From assembly GCA_963675135.1 (NCBI GenBank), contig OY776124.1, forward strand, positions 6,989,001-7,053,000: a stretch of DNA of 64,000 nucleotides. Reading direction: 5' to 3'. This stretch comes from Galeopsis tetrahit. Its lineage: Eukaryota; Streptophyta; Magnoliopsida; Lamiales; Lamiaceae. How positions within the stretch are numbered: the stretch's first letter is position 1; the number at the start of each line of letters is the position of its first letter. Made by a program: the position numbers and the translations under genes. Below, piece after piece: positions 31,260-43,931 of this stretch. The notes under the pieces were generated by a model. The model made no database searches and was not told the origin of the DNA. It saw nothing but the letters and a program-made list of their open reading frames with translations.

Positions 31260-33088
31260 TTAAAAGTGGAATGGAATTCTAGTGAACTTTCTCTCTCCTC
31301 TTTTTTTTCCATTTATTTATTACTCCAATTGCTTTTAATCATTTCAAATTAGAGTTCGAAAATCTAATATGAAACATAGTAGTTAATTTAGATTAATTTG
31401 AAGTAAAGATCTAAACAGTAAAACTTAACTAAAATATATTTTTCTATTTTCAATTATTGTTTTACTAAACTATCAAAATATTATCACTATATAATTAAAA
31501 GTCTATTGCTATAAATCAAAAAATATTATCAACACTTAGTTTTTTTAGTTGAAAATTTTGTTAAAATATTTTTAAAATTTGTATAGTAATATATTTTTGA
31601 TACTAGTAGTATATTTTATGCTACTACAAAATTAAAATATATTATTATAAGGTTAAAATTACGGGGACAATAAAAGGGTTTTGGATTAAAAGAAAAAAAA
31701 ATAAAGACCATAAGTTTACAAGTCGAACCAGAGGCCCGAGTGCCATCGAAAAATGGTACACCCCTGAATACGATCTAGAAATAAAATTGATTAAAAATTT
31801 CGAAAAAACTGATCAAGCCAAGAAATCTAGAATCGAGTGGAGGACTATGGAGGGTCAAATGCATCGCCCCAACTACCCTTGAACTTGAAGACATGGGTGA
31901 AATCATTACCAAGCCATGTCGATTGACTGATAGTGTAGTTTGTGCGGGCTCTAGCCTCGAATTCATTGATAGTGTTGTCCGGAATTTGGTGATGGGATAG
32001 GCTCCCCCAGGCATCCTGGGGCTACTACGTTTCTTCGTGGAACGAGTCGAGGCTGCCCGAGTAGGGGTAGGAACGTCGTTGGCAGTGGCCTCCAAATTCG
32101 GATTGTTGTTGACCGCTGCATCCACAAGATCAAGGGCTCAAAACTACAAGGGGAAAATATGTTACTCAAAAATATTTCAGAAACTTAATTTTTTGGGTGA
32201 ATGATTCAAAATATATTTTGACATGTCTTGTAGTGGTAATACTTTTTTGTGTTGTAGTAAGTAGTGACAATATATTGATCATGTAGTAAATCGTATATTT
32301 CCTATTCACGAATTTTTATGGTAATTCGGATCCAAAAATTATGACTCGCAAATTTTTAAAAATAATTTTAATTAGAAATATTTGTAATGTAGCTTTGCCA
32401 TAATAATAGAAATCGAGTAAAAAAATTGAGTTCCTAAAATAATTTAGTGTAGGGTTCCAAACCTCTTCGATTCAACTAAAATTTTTTGAATAAAAAAATA
32501 ATCTGTACTCTATTTTATTTCACTTTTTCTCAAATTTATGGTATGAATTACTAATTTCAAGGTTTTTAAGAATATAACAAGAGGTAAATCAATTTCATTA
32601 GCCTGATAAGAACTCGAGATTTTTGTTTAAATTTGGATCTCGTTGTTATCCGGATCAAATTTGAATGGATTTTAAGTAAGTCCAAACAATCGAGTCATTT
32701 TGTTTGTATTTTTTAATAATACTAGATTTTCACCCGTGCTATAGTATTTTAGGATTTTTTTATAAAATGATAAGTATACGTAGATATCTTAAAAATTTCT
32801 AACTAAAAAAGTTCAAAGTTCGTCTTGTTACCCTTACTTTTACAATCTGCTTGTTTATAAATAGTTATCTGCTTTCAGTTTCTTGTAATCTATAAAAGCA
32901 TTATAAATTTTGTTGTGTAAATGCAATAATTAATCTATGCAAAGTTAAATAGCATATTCTTTTTCTTTTCAGTTTTATATTCATTTATGGTAAAAAAAAG
33001 ATAATAAAATTAACAATGAAACTAACAAATCTTGAAATTACTCAAATTACAAAAGATTTTTCACATTGTTGAATCTCTTCTATATGTA
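31260..33088. other. Intergenic, AT-rich, with a short unassigned open frame
   Basis: Upstream of the IPUT1-like gene. A minus-strand frame at 32125-31775 (116 codons) is Ser/Thr/Arg-rich with no recognised domain and may be decayed transposon coding. GC content rises locally at 31840-32110. The rest is AT-rich. See the separate Helitron-like end at 32722-32745. Confidence 0.4.
32722..32745 (-). mobile_element. Possible Helitron 3' terminus
   Basis: The minus strand reads ACTATAGCACGGGTGAAAATCTAG followed by T. This resembles common plant Helitron ends (GC-rich half-palindrome, short spacer, CTAG|T), but only one arm of the hairpin is well kept and no 5' end is established. Confidence 0.4.
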
Positions 33089-35136
33089 GTCAGGGTGTCG
33101 TAACGTGTCGTAATAACTACCGTAGTCAGTTAATCTAAGCCAATAAAAATCTAATCTAAAGATTTAGATTTGATGACCTGTTACCTTTTGTAAATTTTAC
33201 GATATGTATTGTCGTAATGTGTCATAAATTTGTATTTTCTATTAAATTAAATTAATTAAAATATATTATTGTAAATTTACATTTTTATCCTTATACAATA
33301 AAATAATTTATTATATTTTTATTAATGTAATTAAAATATGTAATGTTAAAATTACATATTTACCCTTATGATATTAATAAAATTAATAACAAAAAATAAA
33401 TCAAATCAATTTATTAACAATAAATAAAACAAACCAAATCAGTGAGAAAAACGCATTCTTGCTTCAAACCTCCTAATGGCGATTGAGAGCTTCAAATTAA
33501 ATCAATTTGGGGAGAAATAAGTCATTCTCAAACATCTTAAGAATTGTGCCGACTAATTGGAATTGGGGAAGAAAAAAGGGTGATACTTGGGTACACTCGC
33601 ATGTACCGTACCCCTTATTTTAATTTTAACTATTTATTTATATTTTATCTACACCCATTAATTTAATGAGTTCACCCCCAAATTATATTTTTACAGCAGT
33701 TATCTACACACTTATTTTATGAGTTCACCCCCACATCATTTTTTTACAACAATTATATATCTACGCCCGCTAATTTTATGAGTTCACCCCAAATCATTTT
33801 TTACCATAGTTATCTGCACCCATTCATTTTATGAGATCACCACCAAATCATTTCTTTTTTACAACGGTCGTCTACACCCGCTCATTTTATGAGTTCACCC
33901 CAAAATTATTTTTTTACCAAAGTTTTCTGCACCCGCTCATTTTATGAGTTCACCCCCAAATTATTTTTATACCACAGTTATCTGCACCCGCTCATTTTAT
34001 GAGTTCACCCCAAAATATTTTTTAAAAAATAGTTACATTTAAAAGACTATATTATTTTTTTATTAAATAACACAAAATATAATAAAATCAACCCTAATTT
34101 ATACATTTACAATCTACAGCCGAGTCATTGCCGAGTTACCGTCGATTCACCACCAAATCACTCATATTTTTAGAAAAAAAATCGTAAAAACATAATTAAA
34201 AAAAACTATCGAGATTAGGCACAAATTCCGAATTTTTTTCTTTTTAATTTTTCTTCCCATTTTCAATTTTTATTCCAAACTTTTTATTTAAAAATGGAGA
34301 ATACACATGCAAAAAATGGAAAAGAAAGACAGAAACATTTAAAAAGGAAAAGAAAAAGAAAAAGAAAAAAAAACAAGGAAATAAAAAATTTAGAAAAAAA
34401 TTAAAAATGGGAAGAAAAAAGAAAAAGAGAAGGGGGAAGAAAAATTAAAAAGAAAAAAAAATCGACATTTGTGGCTAATTTCGATAGTTTTTTATTAATT
34501 ATATTTTTACGTTTTTTTTAAATATAGGTGATTTGGTGGTGAATCGATTTTTTAGAGTTTATTTTATTATATTTTGTGTAAATTAATAAAAGGATAATAT
34601 AGTCTTTTAAATGTGATTATTTTTTAAAAAATATTTTGCGGTGCACTCATAAAATGTGCGAGTGCAGATAACCGGGGTAAAACAATAATTTGGGGGTGAA
34701 CTCATAAAATGAGCGAGTGCATATAATTGTGATAAAAAATAATTTGGGGGTGAACTCATAGAATGAGCGGGTGTAGATAAATGTTGTAAAAAAGAAATGA
34801 TTTGGGTGTGAACTCATTAAATGAGCGGGTGCAGATAACTGTAGTAAAAACATGATTAGGGGGTGAATTCATTAAATTAGTGTGTGCAGATAATTGTACT
34901 AAAAATATGATTAAGGGGTGCACTCATTAAATTAGTGGGTGCAGGTAAAATATAAATAAAATTTAAAAAGAAAGGGTAGAACAGTAATTTTACTTAATAT
35001 ATATATATATTAAAAATAATTTAAATAAAAGAAGGGTAATATAGTAAATAATAAAATACAATTTAAAAAATGATATAAATAACTTAAACTTGTATAACAG
35101 GTAGCAGGTCGTTACGACGTTTACGACGCCACCTGA
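33089..35136. mobile_element. Foldback element with ~0.9-kb inverted arms
   Basis: The outer ends GTCAGG...CCTGAC begin two long arms. The left arm (33089-~34240) and right arm (~34450-35136) are inverted copies, alignable through unique stretches such as AAAAGACTATATTATT versus AATATAGTCTTTT. Each arm carries a tandem array of ~62-64 bp units containing GAGTTCACCCC and CACCCGCTCATTTTATGAG (left 33640-34015; right 34645-34945 as reverse complement). The centre (34240-34450) is A-rich low-complexity sequence. No transposase; target duplication not resolved. Confidence 0.78.
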
Positions 35137-37416
35137 CGCGATTCGATAAAGTGACTATATAGTCATTTCGTAAAATGTGACTGCCGTAAGAATTGCCCTA
35201 TAGAGTATGTGAGATAGTATATTAATTCTTATTTAATTGCTAGAACTTGCTGCACCAATTGCTTTACTCAACTCATAAAATAGTACCTCTAATTGGTTTA
35301 TTTCATAAAGAAGTAATATAGAAAAATATGACTTTATTTTTTGGATAAACACATTGCAACTGATTTCATCAATTAACTAAAATCAAAAGCATATTTGATG
35401 GTCGGTATCTTTGTATAATACCTGAAATAGGCTAAAACAACTAAGTAAAATATTCTGCCCAGGTAGGAAGAAGTACAAAATGAGTACTTGGTAATACAAT
35501 AACAAAAGAATTAAAAAGTTTTAGGAGCCAGTGACAAAGAGAAATCTTCAAATAGGCAAGCATTCATCAGCAGCACAAATCTATCAGGAAGAATAATAGA
35601 CAAGCATACATCAGCAACATAAGGACAAATTTTGAAAACCCTTCATTGAAAGAAAATTGACAATGAAGATGGAATTTTGTAATGTATAAAAAATATAGTT
35701 AATTCAAAAGCAGGGGCCTCAATTTGTTTCTGATTCTCGGATCTGTCAAGTGAAACATAACCAGTCATTAGATTGTTAGGAATTATATACCAGTGTGTTA
35801 GTGCATTGTTTGCATAATAAAACTAAAATCAATCAAGTGAAAATCAGTATCCCATTAGTTTTATTCCTAACTAAACATAATACTCCGTACATTTATAAAT
35901 GAGAGAACGATTGATTTTCCTGTTGGTTTCAAAGGGCAATTTTATTTTAGCACAAAGCCATCTATCTTCTTGATTATGGCATCAATTTTTTCATAATATA
36001 AACACACCTGATCAAAGTAAGACGATTTGTGCTGGAGGTGTTGGCGGATAGAACCATAAACAAAATTATTCAAATATTAGAAAGAGGATAGCAGCACCTC
36101 ATGGGAAGTGAGAGAGGAATTGAGCAGCCTCATTAGCCTTTTTTTTTTTTTTTTCCCAATAATCACCTCATCCAACTCTGATAACAATCAAATCAGCTAA
36201 AACATCAGTGATTAAAAAAAATGAACCAAGAGAAAATGTTTAGGTCCATACGGGCAACAAATCTGCAAAACCATAATTATAAATACATTCTAAAAGAAAG
36301 AAATGAAACGGAAAAATGTTGAGAACCTTCATTTATAAGGACCCTTTTTCCCCTCTCTTCCTCCAGACTGGTTTCAGACGAAGTCGAATCTATAAGTGTC
36401 TGGAATCAATTTCGGCATAGTACAATGTAGACGATTCAATTATCGTATGCACAATGAATATCTTTGTGGATTTTCAGGCAACAAAGTGCCTTATCTATCG
36501 CTAACAATAACAAAATCCATGATTAAGCAATAAATAGCAGTAGCAACTTAGAAAACTTATTGTGAATTGTTCGTCACCTTCAACAACATCCCTCTTATAT
36601 CTAATATCAGTATTTCTTCTACCATCAGCAATCTAGAATGAAAAAAGAAAATGACGGTCTACATTAAATGATGGAATGAGATGATGACTTTAAGCTGGTA
36701 AATAAAAATTAAAAAATTGTCAACTCATCACAGTTGCAAACCTGTACAGACTTGGCTATAAATCCAAGTCATTAGGAAGGGTCGCTACAATCCAATGCCG
36801 GAAACCCTTTTAACACCTTTCTTAACCAGTGCCATTTTGGCGAGAAGAGTCTTTATGTCACTCGACTCTCTCTTCTGGAGAGGCCAATGCTAGGATATCA
36901 GGTATAACAACCCTTTTGCCAATAAAAAGAACCCTGTAACATTTTATTTTAAAAAAAAGAACATGAATGCCCTAATCATTATCTAGGATTTGTGAGCAAA
37001 TATTGTAAATGAGTGATACATACGTACGTATCTACCGTCTCCAACTCTGGATTTTTCGACAATATAGAGGTAAAGAATGACATCAAGTTACTTGGGAAGT
37101 GATCATGCATGTTTTTCCTTGGAGGTTTCGTGCATTCGGACCCTCTACCAATCTATAAATTTGCTATCTTGCCTCAACAATGCACATCTATTCGTGTATG
37201 ACATGTTGCATTCATGTAGAAAATTGGCAGCAAATTAAGATTAGAACACAACAGACATAAACTATCTCACAACAGTCAATTGGTGATAGCACACATGCTA
37301 GTCTTTTCTTTTGAATAGTAAAAAATGATAGTTATTGAATTTCATATTTTTCATTTTTGAAGTAACTTTGAATAGTTGTACATTAACAAACCTTTAATGA
37401 GCAAAATGACATGCAA
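35137..37416. other. Intergenic sequence, no confident gene
   Basis: Mostly AT-rich. A few minus-strand stretches look faintly coding and are bordered by splice-like signals (for example 36578-36632), but no protein family is recognisable. Confidence 0.35.
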
Positions 37417-37448
37417 CAGTTATCTAATCTTATTCATTAATTCAAAAT

Positions 37449-37768
37449 GGTAAAGTCTAGTATGCACTCGAGTGCATGTTGTGCACCCTAGTCCATGTTG
37501 CACTCGAGTGCATGTTGTGCACCCTAGTTCATGTTGCACTCGAGTGCATGTTGTGCACCCTAGTCCATGTTGCACTTTTCATTTTTACTGACTTACACTT
37601 TTTGGTAAATGGTGTTGCACTTTTCAATTATTACTAAAAATATTATTATACAGTTTAATAATTGAAAAGTGCAACACCATTTACCAAAAAATGTAAGTCA
37701 GTAAAATTGAAAAGTGCAACATGGACTAGGGTGCACAACATGCACTCGAATCCATAGCAGACCAACCC
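37449..37768. mobile_element. Mutator-type MITE with internal repeats
   Basis: Long TIRs (GAGTGCATGTTGTGCACC...) run in from both ends and most of the 320 bp folds back. A 9-bp duplication ATTCAAAAT flanks it (37440-37448 and 37769-37777). The left TIR contains three tandem copies of a ~36-bp unit with TTGCACTCGAGTGCATG, itself palindromic. TSD length suggests the Mutator superfamily. Confidence 0.85.
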
Positions 37769-38274
37769 ATTCAAAATTGAAAAAAGTGATAATATTGAAA
37801 TAAATAGTGATAGTTGCTTTTAATAAAATCATTATCACTTTTCAACTAAAATTTTATCCTTTTTTAAATAGTAATATTCTATCAATTAAAATTTGACAAT
37901 TAACTCAAAAACTAATGTTTGAGTAAATATAACCATGTCCACTAATCTATAAATTCATTCTTTTAACTCAAAATTAAACTAAAATATTATCGCTTTTTAA
38001 ATAGTAATATTCTATCAATTAAAAGTTGACAATTAACTAAAAAACTAACGTTTGAATAAAAATAACCATGTCCATTGATCTATAAATTTATTCATTAACT
38101 TAAAATTGAAAAGTGATAACATTTAACTAAAAAGTGATAATCATTTTTTTATAAAAAATTATCACTTTTTAACTAAATTTTTATTATTTTTTAAGTAATT
38201 ATATTTTTTTAAATAAAAAATGACAATTAATTCAGAAAATCAATGCAATTAGTAAAACACTACAAAAAACGAGC

Positions 38275-38755
38275 GATTTACCGACGGACCTACCGACGGA
38301 ATTGTCGTCGGTAGGCGTGGTTTCCCGACGGAATTACCGACGGAATAATTCAGTCGGCTCTAGACTCGTCGGTACGGGTTACCGACGAAATTTTTTTTTC
38401 CGTCGGTAGTCCCGACGGATTCCCGACGGAATAAATCTGTCGAGTCTGCCGACGGATCTCATTCCGTCGGTAGTCCGAATGACCCGTTTCGAAACCGGGT
38501 CTGATATCTGTTGACAATTCCGTCGGTCCGTCTGTCGGTAGTACCGACGGACTTACCGACGGATATTTAATTTTAGCATTTTTTTAAGAAAAATATATCC
38601 GTCGGCTTCTGTCGGTAATTCCGTCGGTACGTGCCGACGGAACTGCCGACGGATCTAGATTTTATATTTTTTTAATTCGGGATTATATTCAGTCGGTGTC
38701 CGTCAGGGGTTCCGTCGGTAGTGCCGACGGAATTATCCGTCGGCAAGTCAACCCA
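38275..38755. repeat. CACTA subterminal repeats, left end
   Basis: More than 15 CCGACGG/CCGTCGG motifs in about 480 bp, in both orientations. By analogy with En/Spm these are the transposition-protein binding sites. Confidence 0.85.
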
Positions 38756-38861
38756 AAAAAAAAATTAATTGACGTGGGTCACCGACCCGACCCGACCCCC
38801 GACCCCCGACCCGACCCGACCCCCGAACTGTTATTAAGGCCACCATATATTATTCTGGCCT

Positions 38862-38938
38862 TGCTAGGAATCGAACCCGGGTGTGTGGGCGCCTAGTGAA
38901 GGGCGCCTACCACTCGGACAGATGTGTTACTTGTTCGT
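38862..38938 (-). other. tRNA-like sequence inside the CACTA element
   Basis: The minus strand has a TGTCCGAGTGG (A-box-like, as in Ser/Leu tRNAs) and, about 35 bases on, CGGGTTCGATTCC (B-box-like). The spacer contains a GGCGCC-rich arm. Acceptor-stem pairing is not obvious, so it is more likely a tRNA-derived relic (SINE head) than a functional tRNA. Confidence 0.45.
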
Positions 38939-39398
38939 AATTGTAGTATTAATTGTATATGTACTCATTTTCGACCCATTTTTTTTTTAAAATTCACAAA
39001 ATTAATTTCTTTCAAATATATCAAATAATTAAATTTGAAATCTATAATTTATATTTTTATAATTTATATATTTTAAAATACTAAAATATTCATATTTTAA
39101 CTAAAATACTAATATTTTTTTAGTAAAAAATTCATTTTTTTGCTAATTATTTTTAAAAAAAATTCATAAAATTAATTTCATTCACATAAATTAAATAATT
39201 AAATTTGTAATATAATTTATATATTTTTAAATACTAAAATATTCATTTTTTTTACTAAAATATTCATTTTTTTGCGAATTATATTTTTAAAAAAATCAAA
39301 AAAATAATTTCTTTTCACAATTTTTAGTTGTAACTTAATGATAAATAAATATTTTTAAATTGTACATCTAATAAAATAATTAGCTTACATTATATAAT
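38939..39398. other. AT-rich spacer within CACTA
   Basis: AT-rich, with repeats of ACTAAAATATTCAT. It corresponds to the 3' side of the TNP2-like gene. No gene seen. Confidence 0.5.
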
Positions 39399-41513
39399 TT
39401 ATTCTTCATCTTCTTCCTCTTCATCTTCTTCATCTACATTTTCATTATTTGTCTCATCTTCCTCTTCATCATCATCCTCCTCCTCCTCGTCCTCCTCCTC
39501 CTCCTCTTCCTCTTCATTTTCATCATCTTCCTCATTTCCATTATCGTTTTCAATTTCGATCAATTGTGAATTTCCAGCCGTCAAGTCTACGTGGATATTC
39601 AAATCTCCCGTAAAGACTTCAGTTCTAGCCTCTATTTGTTCCGTTTGAAACGGAGAATCATCTTCATCACTCTTGTCCTTTGTAGGGACTTCTACCATTG
39701 ATCTTGCCTTTACTTTGCAAACAGCGTGCCATTCAATTTTACTACGTGATGATCGTACTGGATACTTGCAGTAGTATACTTGAGATACTTGATGGGCAAA
39801 TACAAATGGATCATTCCCGATATAGCTCCTTTTCGGATTAACATCGACGAGTTTGTACTCCGGATGAATCCTTGTTCCTGAAGGGCCTGAATCAAACCAA
39901 TGACACTTGAACAACACTACAGTCTTTGTTGGATATCCCGGATATTCTACTTCAACGACTTCGTGCAACACCCCATAGTAGTCACTTGCATCTGCATTGT
40001 AGTTTGCACTGCTAACGCAAACACCACTGTTGGTAGTCGCTTTTCTCGATGCATACTCAGATGTATGAAATCTGTAGCCCTTCACAATATAGTCGTTGTA
40101 AGTCTTTACACGACGTAGTGGTCCTTTGCTGAGATCCTTTAAGAATCGATTCCCAAAATCGTTTGACCGTCCCTATACAGTTCAAATAATTAACATTAAT
40201 TATGAATCATATTTATTTACGTAAAATTTAAGGAAATGGTACTCACACAACGTTGGAACCATCGGGCAAAATCACGTTGAAGACGAGCATCTATATCTGT
40301 ATCTGAGATGTTTTGTTCTGTTCGTCTTAGTTCTTGAGTATACATCCTAATTCACAACATCCAATCACAATTAATATTAAATTACATAAATGAAGTAATG
40401 ATAAAAATATGAAATACTTACTCAATGTAAGGCTGAACTTCATCACAATTCAATAACACATACGTTTGTGCTATTTCTGCCTCTCTGTTCGACTCCCACT
40501 CTCGTTCAGTGAATTTTCCTATTGATCGTCCCTTAGACTTGAATATAGACAGCATTCCATCAACCTCTTCACCGATATTTTCCTATTGGAAGATAATACA
40601 TCTTCTTGTGTGCCACTTTCTTCTTCGACGGCTTCGATTGACCAGCGGGCCCCTTCCGACGTGGCTCTTTGTAACGAGGATGACCACACATCCTACACAT
40701 GTTCAGATTGCTATCTTCATCACCCCAATATAACATGCAACCGTTTATACAACAATCAATCTTCTCGACCGACAATCCCATATTTTTCAGCATTTGCTTG
40801 CTTTGATGATACGTTGTAGGCACCTTATTCTCAGGAGGGCAGATCTCACTGCATAATTGTGTCATTTGCTCATATGCCCTGTTAGAAAGCTTGTTCTCGG
40901 TCTTGATAGCCATAAGTCGGGCATTAAATGACAGTTGAGAGTGTGAATCACAACTCGGATACAAATCTTGATCGAGAAATTTGAGCATTTCATAAAACCG
41001 AAATGCTTCATCCGTCGGCTCCTCTTCTACATTTGAAAAACCGGCTTCCATTATCATTGTTTGATACATATTGGGTTCTCCCTCCCCAAGTTGTTCTTCC
41101 CCACCAAACTGTTGTTCCCCACCGAACTGTTGTTCCCCACCAAATTGTTGTTCAGTACTCGTGCCGGCATGATTACCATATATTTGTCTTTCATAGATAC
41201 CAGCAGTGTAATAGTATAAAACTTGATCAAAGTTATAAGGCCAACGTACTTCGCCGTGAAATGTCCAATTATAATAATTAACAGTGAAACCATTCTTCAG
41301 AACATGTACCAAAACCTCATCAATCGACTTAAATATTTTATTCTGACATTTTTTGGCATTACACGGACACTTGATACAATCCCCATGCATGTAATGTGGG
41401 TGGAGCTTTGCAAATTCAACAAATGACACAAGTTCATTGTAAAATTCACTATTCACATTTCCTAAAATGAACCTAGGAGTTTCATACATCCATCGACGAT
41501 CCGGCAAATCCAT
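39399..41513 (-). pseudogene. TNP2-like CACTA transposase, catalytic core deleted
   Basis: The first exon starts at 41513 (MDLPDRRWMY) with a transposase-associated domain (residues ~1-90, CPCNAKKCQNK and WTFHGE). A QQFGGE repeat follows (~131-151), then the start of the TNP2 domain (KIDCCINGCMLYWGD, CRMCGHPRYK). The frame ends at 40569. Immediately afterwards, in another frame, sequence from far downstream in normal transposases appears (YVLLNCDEVQPYIE). It splices 40422 to 40346 and 40247 to 40172 into a DUF4216-type C-terminus (VVLFKCHWFDSG) and a long acidic Asp/Glu tail. Several hundred residues bearing the DDE core are missing, so no active transposase can be made. Confidence 0.85.
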
Positions 41514-41809
41514 CTGTTAAACATTTAACATAAAATTCTTACAAACATCCAGAAAAATGCACAACTAAACTAAACTACACATATATAAAATGCACAATTA
41601 AAATACACAACTAAACTACAAATATATAAAATGCACAACTAATTAAACTATAACAATATAAAATGCACAACTAAACTACAAAATTTAACCAAGTAAAAAA
41701 GGAAAACGTACCGAAATTTGCTTGCTCTCATACAATTTTTACAATTTCCACGATTTTTTTCGACTGAGTGAGAAAGGGGAAGAAACTTTCTGTAAATATT
41801 ACGCGCTAC

Positions 41810-42055
41810 CGACGGATTTTGAAATTCCGTCGGTGCGTACATTTTGAATCTACCGACGGATTCCAAATTCCGTCGGTAGGGTGCCGCCCAAACTTCCGTT
41901 GGTAGAGTACTTGGCCGACGGAATTTCCGTCGACAGACTTTATTTCCGACAGAATATTTATTTCCGTCGGCAGACTTTATTTCTGACGAATATTTATTTC
42001 CGTCGGTAGACGTTATTTCCGACGGAATATTTACTTCCGTCGGTAATATTGGCGG
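41810..42055. repeat. Internal cluster of CACTA TCCGTCGG repeats
   Basis: At least ten CCGACGG/CCGTCGG-type motifs lie between the two transposase genes, 300-540 bp upstream of the TNP2-like start codon. They match the subterminal repeats. Such clusters are normally confined to the ends of the element. Confidence 0.8.
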
Positions 42056-42290
42056 GATAAAATAAAAATCGAAAAAATAAAATAAAAAATACTTTACTTT
42101 ATACCAAAATCTAACGAAAAATTATGTATTATGTATAAATTAAAAAAAATAACATAAATAAACAATCCATTGACAAACATCGATCAACCGAAATAAATAT
42201 GTCCAACGGAAAATTAAATAGTTTGACAGAAAAAATAAATAGTTCGACGGAAAATTAAATAGTTCGACAGAAAAATAAATAGTTCAAACA

Positions 42291-43931
42291 TCAACCATTA
42301 TACGGAAAAAACTCATCATCACCACCACCAATGAAATCCAAGCCGTCGTCGTCTGCCTCTGCATCTGGAGCATTGAAAGGGGGAACTGAACCAACCGGAG
42401 CATCGAAAGGCGGAGGGGGAACTGGACCAACCGGAGCATCGAAAGGCGGAGGGGGAACGCTCATCGCCTGTTCAAAACATGTATTTATTTGTTCAGAAGA
42501 CATCCCCAACGATCGACCCATAGTGTCAGTTAGCTGTCGGAAGTAGTGGTTCATCATGTGTACTACGTTCGGGTCCGGAACAGCAGTGGAGGATACAGAG
42601 GCCTGCGATGCACGCTGGGACGAACTGGACGACGCAGCTCTCACTGAGCGGCTCATCCGGCCAAGGCCAAGGACCTGTCCTCGATCAGCCGGGGCCTCCT
42701 CCAGGTAAATCCGGTTAAGATCAGGCGGAGGGGCGGCGCTGGGCCCGGCTTCATCAGCAGAAGCCTGTGTCGTCGCCTCTGCAATCCTCCGGTTCACATT
42801 CAACTACATAATTACAAAAATATTAAATTAATACATAGTTCAATACATTTAATTAATTAAATATTAAAAAACACATCACAGTTTAATTAAACTTACGTGA
42901 AGCTCAGTAGTGCGTCCATATGTGGACGTCTGCGAATCTCGATCAAACGGATGAAGAACGTTCAACCGATCCACGTGAGTGGGTTCACGCCCAAGATCCC
43001 GCTCCTATTTTGTACCAAATGAGCATATAAAAATTATTTTATATAATATTATAATATAAATAATTGAAATAAATTTAGTGAACACTTACTAGAGCAATTG
43101 AGTGCTCATACGCGGATCGGGCCCCCCCCCCCCCCGATGCCTTGACATCCCACCTCCCACATCACTTCTACGGTTGGCTCGAGCAGTTGCACACTTCCGC
43201 ACGTACTCCGGGCTACTCCAATACGTGGTCAACGTGTTCCACACGTCGACTCCATCGTCCACCCCCAACGTCGTCTGCTCCACGCCACGACTACGCCAAG
43301 CATTCCTCCAGGTGTACATAATCTCATTATACCTAGACTGACATGAAGATACCCAGAGCCTGTGGATATCGTTGTCCGAAAAAAACTCCCTATGCCAATA
43401 AGCATGTTTCTGCACATATTCGATCAGCATATTTATCAAATAATATATATAATAAATTGTTTATTAATATTTAATTGAATGCACTCAAATACCTGAAATT
43501 CCTCCCAGTATTCATCCTTTTTCGTCTGCGGCACCTTCAGCCAAGAGTAGGCATTCGCAGCAATCTTGCACTTAGTAATCACCTCAGTGCAAATCTTCGA
43601 TATCTCATTACCAGGAAGTAAGCTGTGACATTATATATATATTAAGAAACAAACACATTATAAATTAAAAAACGTACAAAAATTGATGCTATTAAATATT
43701 GTTAAACCTTAAAATTATTTAATTAATTACTTACTGTACATTATCTTCAATCCATATTCTCAGTCTGGTTTCTCGGGCACGCGTGGGATGTCGACGAGCT
43801 GCCGACGACTGAGATGACGGCGGTGAATGCTGTGGAACGGATGCCGACGACGTCAACGTAGCAGGCTCAACAGGCCTAAGTGAGGTTCTCCTACGTCGAG
43901 ATCCTGAGGCCCCACTAGCATCTTGACTCAT
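42291..43931 (-). CDS. Ptta/En-Spm-type accessory transposition protein (TNPA-like), multi-exon
   Basis: The minus-strand start at 43931 opens a Ser/Arg/Pro-rich N-terminus (MSQDASGASGSRRRR) ending at a GT donor near 43735. Further coding blocks are about 43622-43494 (LLPGNEISKICTEV...YWEEFQ), 43410-43093 (RYNEIMYTWRNAWRSRG, then VWNTLTTYWSSPEYVRK and an RANRRSD segment), 43005-42898 (GREPTHVDRLNVLHPFDRDS) and 42803-42291. The last block holds PPPPFDAPVG repeats and an acidic C-terminus. The YW.SPE..R.....NR pattern is that of plant transposase Ptta/En-Spm (PF03004-type) proteins, which bind subterminal repeats. A C-run at 43125-43134 may be a frameshift or sequencing slip. Exon ends are approximate. 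Confidence 0.7.

Noticed and set aside
31775..32125. Hypothetical 116-residue minus-strand protein
   Set aside because: No recognisable domain, splice context or conserved motif; kept only as a note in the intergenic entry.
38862..38938. Functional tRNA gene
   Set aside because: A- and B-box-like segments exist but acceptor-stem pairing is not evident and the position is inside a transposon.
39399..40085. Independent acidic nuclear protein (long Asp/Glu tail)
   Set aside because: The upstream part is the conserved C-terminal region of CACTA transposases (VVLFKCHWFDSG) and the acidic stretch is its tail.
43102..43341. Plus-strand open frame over the Ptta-type gene
   Set aside because: Antisense of a region with clear Ptta/En-Spm similarity on the minus strand.
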